A DNA stretch of 8,353 nt from Rickettsiales bacterium (GTDB taxonomy: Bacteria; Pseudomonadota; Alphaproteobacteria; Rickettsiales; UBA1997). Position numbers and translations under genes: made by a program. The DNA is taken from assembly GCA_947441695.1 (NCBI GenBank), contig CANEUK010000058.1:1-8353 (forward strand). Direction: 5' to 3'. Below the pieces are notes generated by a model that saw nothing but the letters and a program-made list of their open reading frames with translations, was not told the origin of the DNA and searched no databases. Positions within the stretch are counted from its first letter, which is position 1; every line of letters begins with the position of its first letter. Positions 6,129 through 8,353 of the stretch are shown one piece after another.

Positions 6129-6862
6129 TTGCCAAAATCTGTGTCAATTTTAAGGGCAATTTGGCTCCAGTTATTTTCTGGAAATTTTTTTGTCAGAATT
6201 TTTAGGGCTTTTTTTCCTTCGGTTTTGAGTCCGATTTTGTAATAAATTTCAACTAATCTAAAATAAGCTTCTGGCACTTGATTGGTTTGGCGATAGCGAG
6301 AAATTACTTCGTGGAAATTTTCGATAGCACCAACGTAATTTTGCGATTTAATTTGATATCGTCCAATCGACATTTTGGCGCCCGCCAAATGCTCGTCAAT
6401 AAAAGCTAATTTTTCCTTAGCGTCAGAAGCGTGGTAATTTTCAGAAAATCGCGCAACTAACTCGCGAAAAACAAACGAAGCTTGTTGCGTGTTGTCTTGC
6501 GCCCGTTCAATTGATGGAATTTGGTTATAAAACGCCAAACCTTTCATATAAATCATGTAAGGCACATATTCGCTTGATGGATTTAGGCGCAAAAAATCAT
6601 CGCTTAAGGCAATTAATTTGGCATAATCTTCTTCTTTGTATCTGGCGTAAACTGCCATAGTTTGGGCTTTTATAGACCATTTTGAAAACGGAAATTCGCC
6701 GTCAATTTTTTCAAAAGCTTCGGCGGCTTCTAAGTAAGATTTTTGTTTTAAAAGTTTATAGGCTTTGATGTAAGAAATTTCGGCACTTGGTTTTTCTTCA
6801 ACCTTCTTGGCGCAAGAAAAAAGAAGAGTTGCAATTGTTAATAGTGCTAAAAAATTTTTCAT
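6125..6862 (-). CDS. bamD: Outer membrane protein assembly factor BamD (lipoprotein, TPR)
   Basis: BamD is the lipoprotein that with BamA is essential for folding beta-barrel proteins into the outer membrane; it acts on the periplasmic face. The 245 residues, usual for the family, begin with a lipoprotein signal peptide (positive MKN, a hydrophobic stretch, then lipobox LFSC with lipidated Cys17). The rest is a series of about five TPR-like helical hairpins. Matches to the family include SYLEAAEAFEKI (early TPR), FPFSKW, RAQDNTQQA, the HASDAKEKLAFI stretch, the MSIGRYQIKSQNYVGAIENF block (BamD usually has EM-x-IGRYY here) and VPEAYFRLVEIYYKIGL. Gln replaces the second Tyr of GRYY. It starts eight bases after hisD and overlaps bioA by four, so it is an internal operon gene. 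YbgF-type TPR lipoproteins are the alternative, but the GRY block favours BamD. Confidence 0.9.
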   Translation of the reverse strand: MKNFLALLTIATLLFSCAKKVEEKPSAEISYIKAYKLLKQKSYLEAAEAFEKIDGEFPFSKWSIKAQTMAVYARYKEEDYAKLIALSDDFLRLNPSSEYVPYMIYMKGLAFYNQIPSIERAQDNTQQASFVFRELVARFSENYHASDAKEKLAFIDEHLAGAKMSIGRYQIKSQNYVGAIENFHEVISRYRQTNQVPEAYFRLVEIYYKIGLKTEGKKALKILTKKFPENNWSQIALKIDTDFGK

Positions 6863-6870
6863 TTTTCGAG

Positions 6871-8184
6871 TTAGTTTGATATATCTCTAATTTTTATACT
6901 TAAGGCGTGAGCGTCTAATCCTTCGCATTTTGCCAAAGTGGCAGTTGTTTTGGATAGTTTGAAAAAAGATTTTTCGTCGCATGCAATCAATGAAATTCGC
7001 TTTAAAAAGTCAAACACCGAAAGTCCGCTAGAAAATTTTGCCGAACCCAAGGTTGGTAAAGTGTGGCTTGGGCCAGCTACGTAGTCGCCAATTGCTTCTG
7101 GCGTGTGGCTTCCTAAAAAAATTGCGCCAGCATTTTTGATTTTTGGAACAAATTTTTTGGCATTTTTGGTGGCAATTTCTAAATGTTCAGGAGCAATAAA
7201 ATTAGCTAAATGCGTAGCTTGGATTAGGTTTTTAATTACAAAAATTGCCGAGTTTTTGAGTGATTTTTCAATGATATTTTGGCGCGGTAAATTTTTACTT
7301 AATTTGGCAATTTCTTTAACAATTTCTTGGGCAAAAATTTTGTCGTTGGTGATGATAAAAGCTTTGGAATCGATTCCATGTTCAAGCTGCGAAAGCGCGT
7401 CAGCGGCAATCCAAGCGGCATTACAGTTTTTATCAGTAATTATCGTGATGTCGGTAGGTCCGGCAATCATGTCAATTCCAACATCGCCAAAAACAATTTT
7501 TTTTGCCGCCGCAACGTAAGAATTTCCAGGTCCAACAATTTTATTAACTTTTGTAACCGTTTTGGTGCCATAAGCCAAGGCGGCAATACTTTGTGCCCCC
7601 CCGATTTTGTAAATTTTTTTTACGCCACAAAGTTGCGCCGCAAATAAAACCGCTGGATTAATTTTTCCTGCCGAACTTGGTGCGCAAATACTAATTTGTT
7701 TAACGCCCGCAACAATTGCTGGAACCGCCGACATTAAAACCGAGCTTGGATAAGAAGCGGTTCCACCGGGAACATAAACGCCAACCGAATCGACCGCGCG
7801 CCAAATATTACCAAGTTCAACGCCAGTTTTGTCGATAAAATTAAAATCTTTTGGCAGTTGTTTTTGGTGATATTTTTTTATGCGCAAAAAGGCGGTTCTT
7901 AAGGCTGATTTTATTTTTAAATCTAAATTTTTTGCTGCATCTAAAACTTCTTTTTCGTCAACCAAAAGCTCGCAAGCTTTTTTAAAATTGGTTTTGTCAA
8001 ATTCGTTTGAGTAAGAAATTAAAGCCTTATCTCCATTTTTTTGTGTATTTTTTACAATTTGGCGCGCTGTTTTTTCAGCATTTTTGTCAGATTTTTGTGA
8101 TTTGCTTAAAAAATTGTAAAAAGCTGTTTTTTCAAGACCCGCAAGGTTTTCACTGATTTTTTCTTCGATTAAAAAAAATTTCAT
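6871..8184 (-). CDS. hisD: Histidinol dehydrogenase
   Basis: The enzyme catalyses the last two steps of histidine synthesis, NAD-dependent oxidation of L-histidinol through histidinal to histidine, as a zinc-containing cytoplasmic homodimer. At 437 residues it is full length. Visible are SVGVYVPGGTASYPSSVLM (133-151), IGGAQSIAALAYGT (194-207), KIVGPGNSYVAAAK (215-228), the zinc ligands Gln266 and His269 in SQLEHG, catalytic Glu333-His334 in APEHLE, Asp367 in IGDYVAGPSHTLPT, and His426 in EGLDAHA. All four expected metal ligands and the catalytic pair are kept, so it should be active. GPTDITII stands where GPSE(V/I)L is usual. The ATG follows the stop of the DUF192 gene by two bases, without a clear ribosome-binding site, which suggests coupling. 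No other his genes are in the window; the gene is solitary here, as often in alphaproteobacteria. Confidence 0.96.
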   Translation of the reverse strand: MKFFLIEEKISENLAGLEKTAFYNFLSKSQKSDKNAEKTARQIVKNTQKNGDKALISYSNEFDKTNFKKACELLVDEKEVLDAAKNLDLKIKSALRTAFLRIKKYHQKQLPKDFNFIDKTGVELGNIWRAVDSVGVYVPGGTASYPSSVLMSAVPAIVAGVKQISICAPSSAGKINPAVLFAAQLCGVKKIYKIGGAQSIAALAYGTKTVTKVNKIVGPGNSYVAAAKKIVFGDVGIDMIAGPTDITIITDKNCNAAWIAADALSQLEHGIDSKAFIITNDKIFAQEIVKEIAKLSKNLPRQNIIEKSLKNSAIFVIKNLIQATHLANFIAPEHLEIATKNAKKFVPKIKNAGAIFLGSHTPEAIGDYVAGPSHTLPTLGSAKFSSGLSVFDFLKRISLIACDEKSFFKLSKTTATLAKCEGLDAHALSIKIRDISN

Positions 8185-8186
8185 TT

Positions 8187-8353
8187 TTATTTAAGAATAA
8201 TTTTTTGACCAACTTTTATGCCAAATTTTTTTGCCAAACCAGCATTGATTTCTAAAACCTTTTTTACTGGTTTTTGTGAAGAGATTATTTCTAAAGAATA
8301 AGGTTTTGTATTGGTTTTAACGTGAGAAATCAGGTTATTTTCATCGATAAATA
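8187..8353 (-). CDS. DUF192 (UPF0127) family protein, C-terminal part only
   Basis: Fifty-four C-terminal codons are visible; the gene begins beyond the right edge. The end has the DUF192 pattern: SQKPVKKVLEINAG corresponds to the usual (K/S)PxKYVLEINAG, followed by LAKKFGIKVGQKII. Just upstream, IDENNLI fits the VDENGxI strand of the domain. These are small proteins of about 120-170 residues, often with an exported or lipoprotein N-terminus; their function is not established. It is the first operon gene visible here, two bases before hisD. The promoter must lie outside the window. Confidence 0.75.
   Translation of the reverse strand, partial: FIDENNLISHVKTNTKPYSLEIISSQKPVKKVLEINAGLAKKFGIKVGQKIILK

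Noticed and set aside
6003..6242. Plus-strand 79-codon frame across the bamD/bioA junction
   Set aside because: It is antisense to two well-supported genes and resembles no known protein.
7103..7647. Two plus-strand open frames of 138 and 106 codons opposite hisD
   Set aside because: They lie fully within hisD, whose motifs and length are unambiguous; they are antisense shadows with no ribosome-binding site or recognisable domain.
1..8353. CRISPR array, tRNA or insertion sequence
   Set aside because: I found no regularly spaced direct repeats, no cloverleaf with a T-loop consensus, and no transposase motifs on either strand.

Overview
The window is AT-rich (roughly one third G+C by eye) and looks like a small-genome, Gram-negative, probably host-associated bacterium, most plausibly an AT-rich alphaproteobacterium of Rickettsiales or Holosporales type. 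The support is a BamD outer-membrane lipoprotein, an imperfect palindromic repeat of the kind scattered through alphaproteobacterial genomes, strong A/T codon preference, and a protein ending in a eukaryote-style CaaX prenylation box. Keeping histidine (hisD) and biotin (bioA) genes suggests a less reduced genome than a typical Rickettsia. The lineage is inference.

Left part (1-2948, + strand): the 3' three quarters of a large fused restriction-modification protein, with an N6-adenine methyltransferase followed by a two-TRD type I S-like specificity region. Its 5' end lies outside the window.

2949-3390 has no intact gene but is not blank. It holds an in-frame coding-like tail after the RM stop, a 43-codon remnant that looks like the N-terminus of a second RM enzyme of the same family, a palindromic intergenic repeat, and on the minus strand a short remnant that looks like the C-terminus of a lost gene. 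I read it as a scarred junction between an accessory RM locus and the minus-strand genes.

3391-4816 (- strand): an unrecognised protein in two reading frames joined at an A7 homopolymer. Removing one A gives a continuous 474-residue protein. It has a soluble body, a hydrophilic Ser/Asn/Lys-rich tail and the C-terminus Cys-Cys-Val-Val-Ser, a textbook CaaX box with a second Cys beside it. This is the best candidate here for an undescribed system: a secreted effector that borrows host farnesyltransferase to reach membranes.

4866-8353 (- strand): a tightly packed operon in the order DUF192 protein (partial), hisD, bamD, bioA, with gaps of 2 and 8 bases and a 4-base overlap. Its genes serve histidine synthesis, outer-membrane protein assembly and biotin synthesis. 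They share transcription rather than one pathway. The CaaX gene follows bioA by 49 bases on the same strand with no visible terminator, so it may be read through from this operon.
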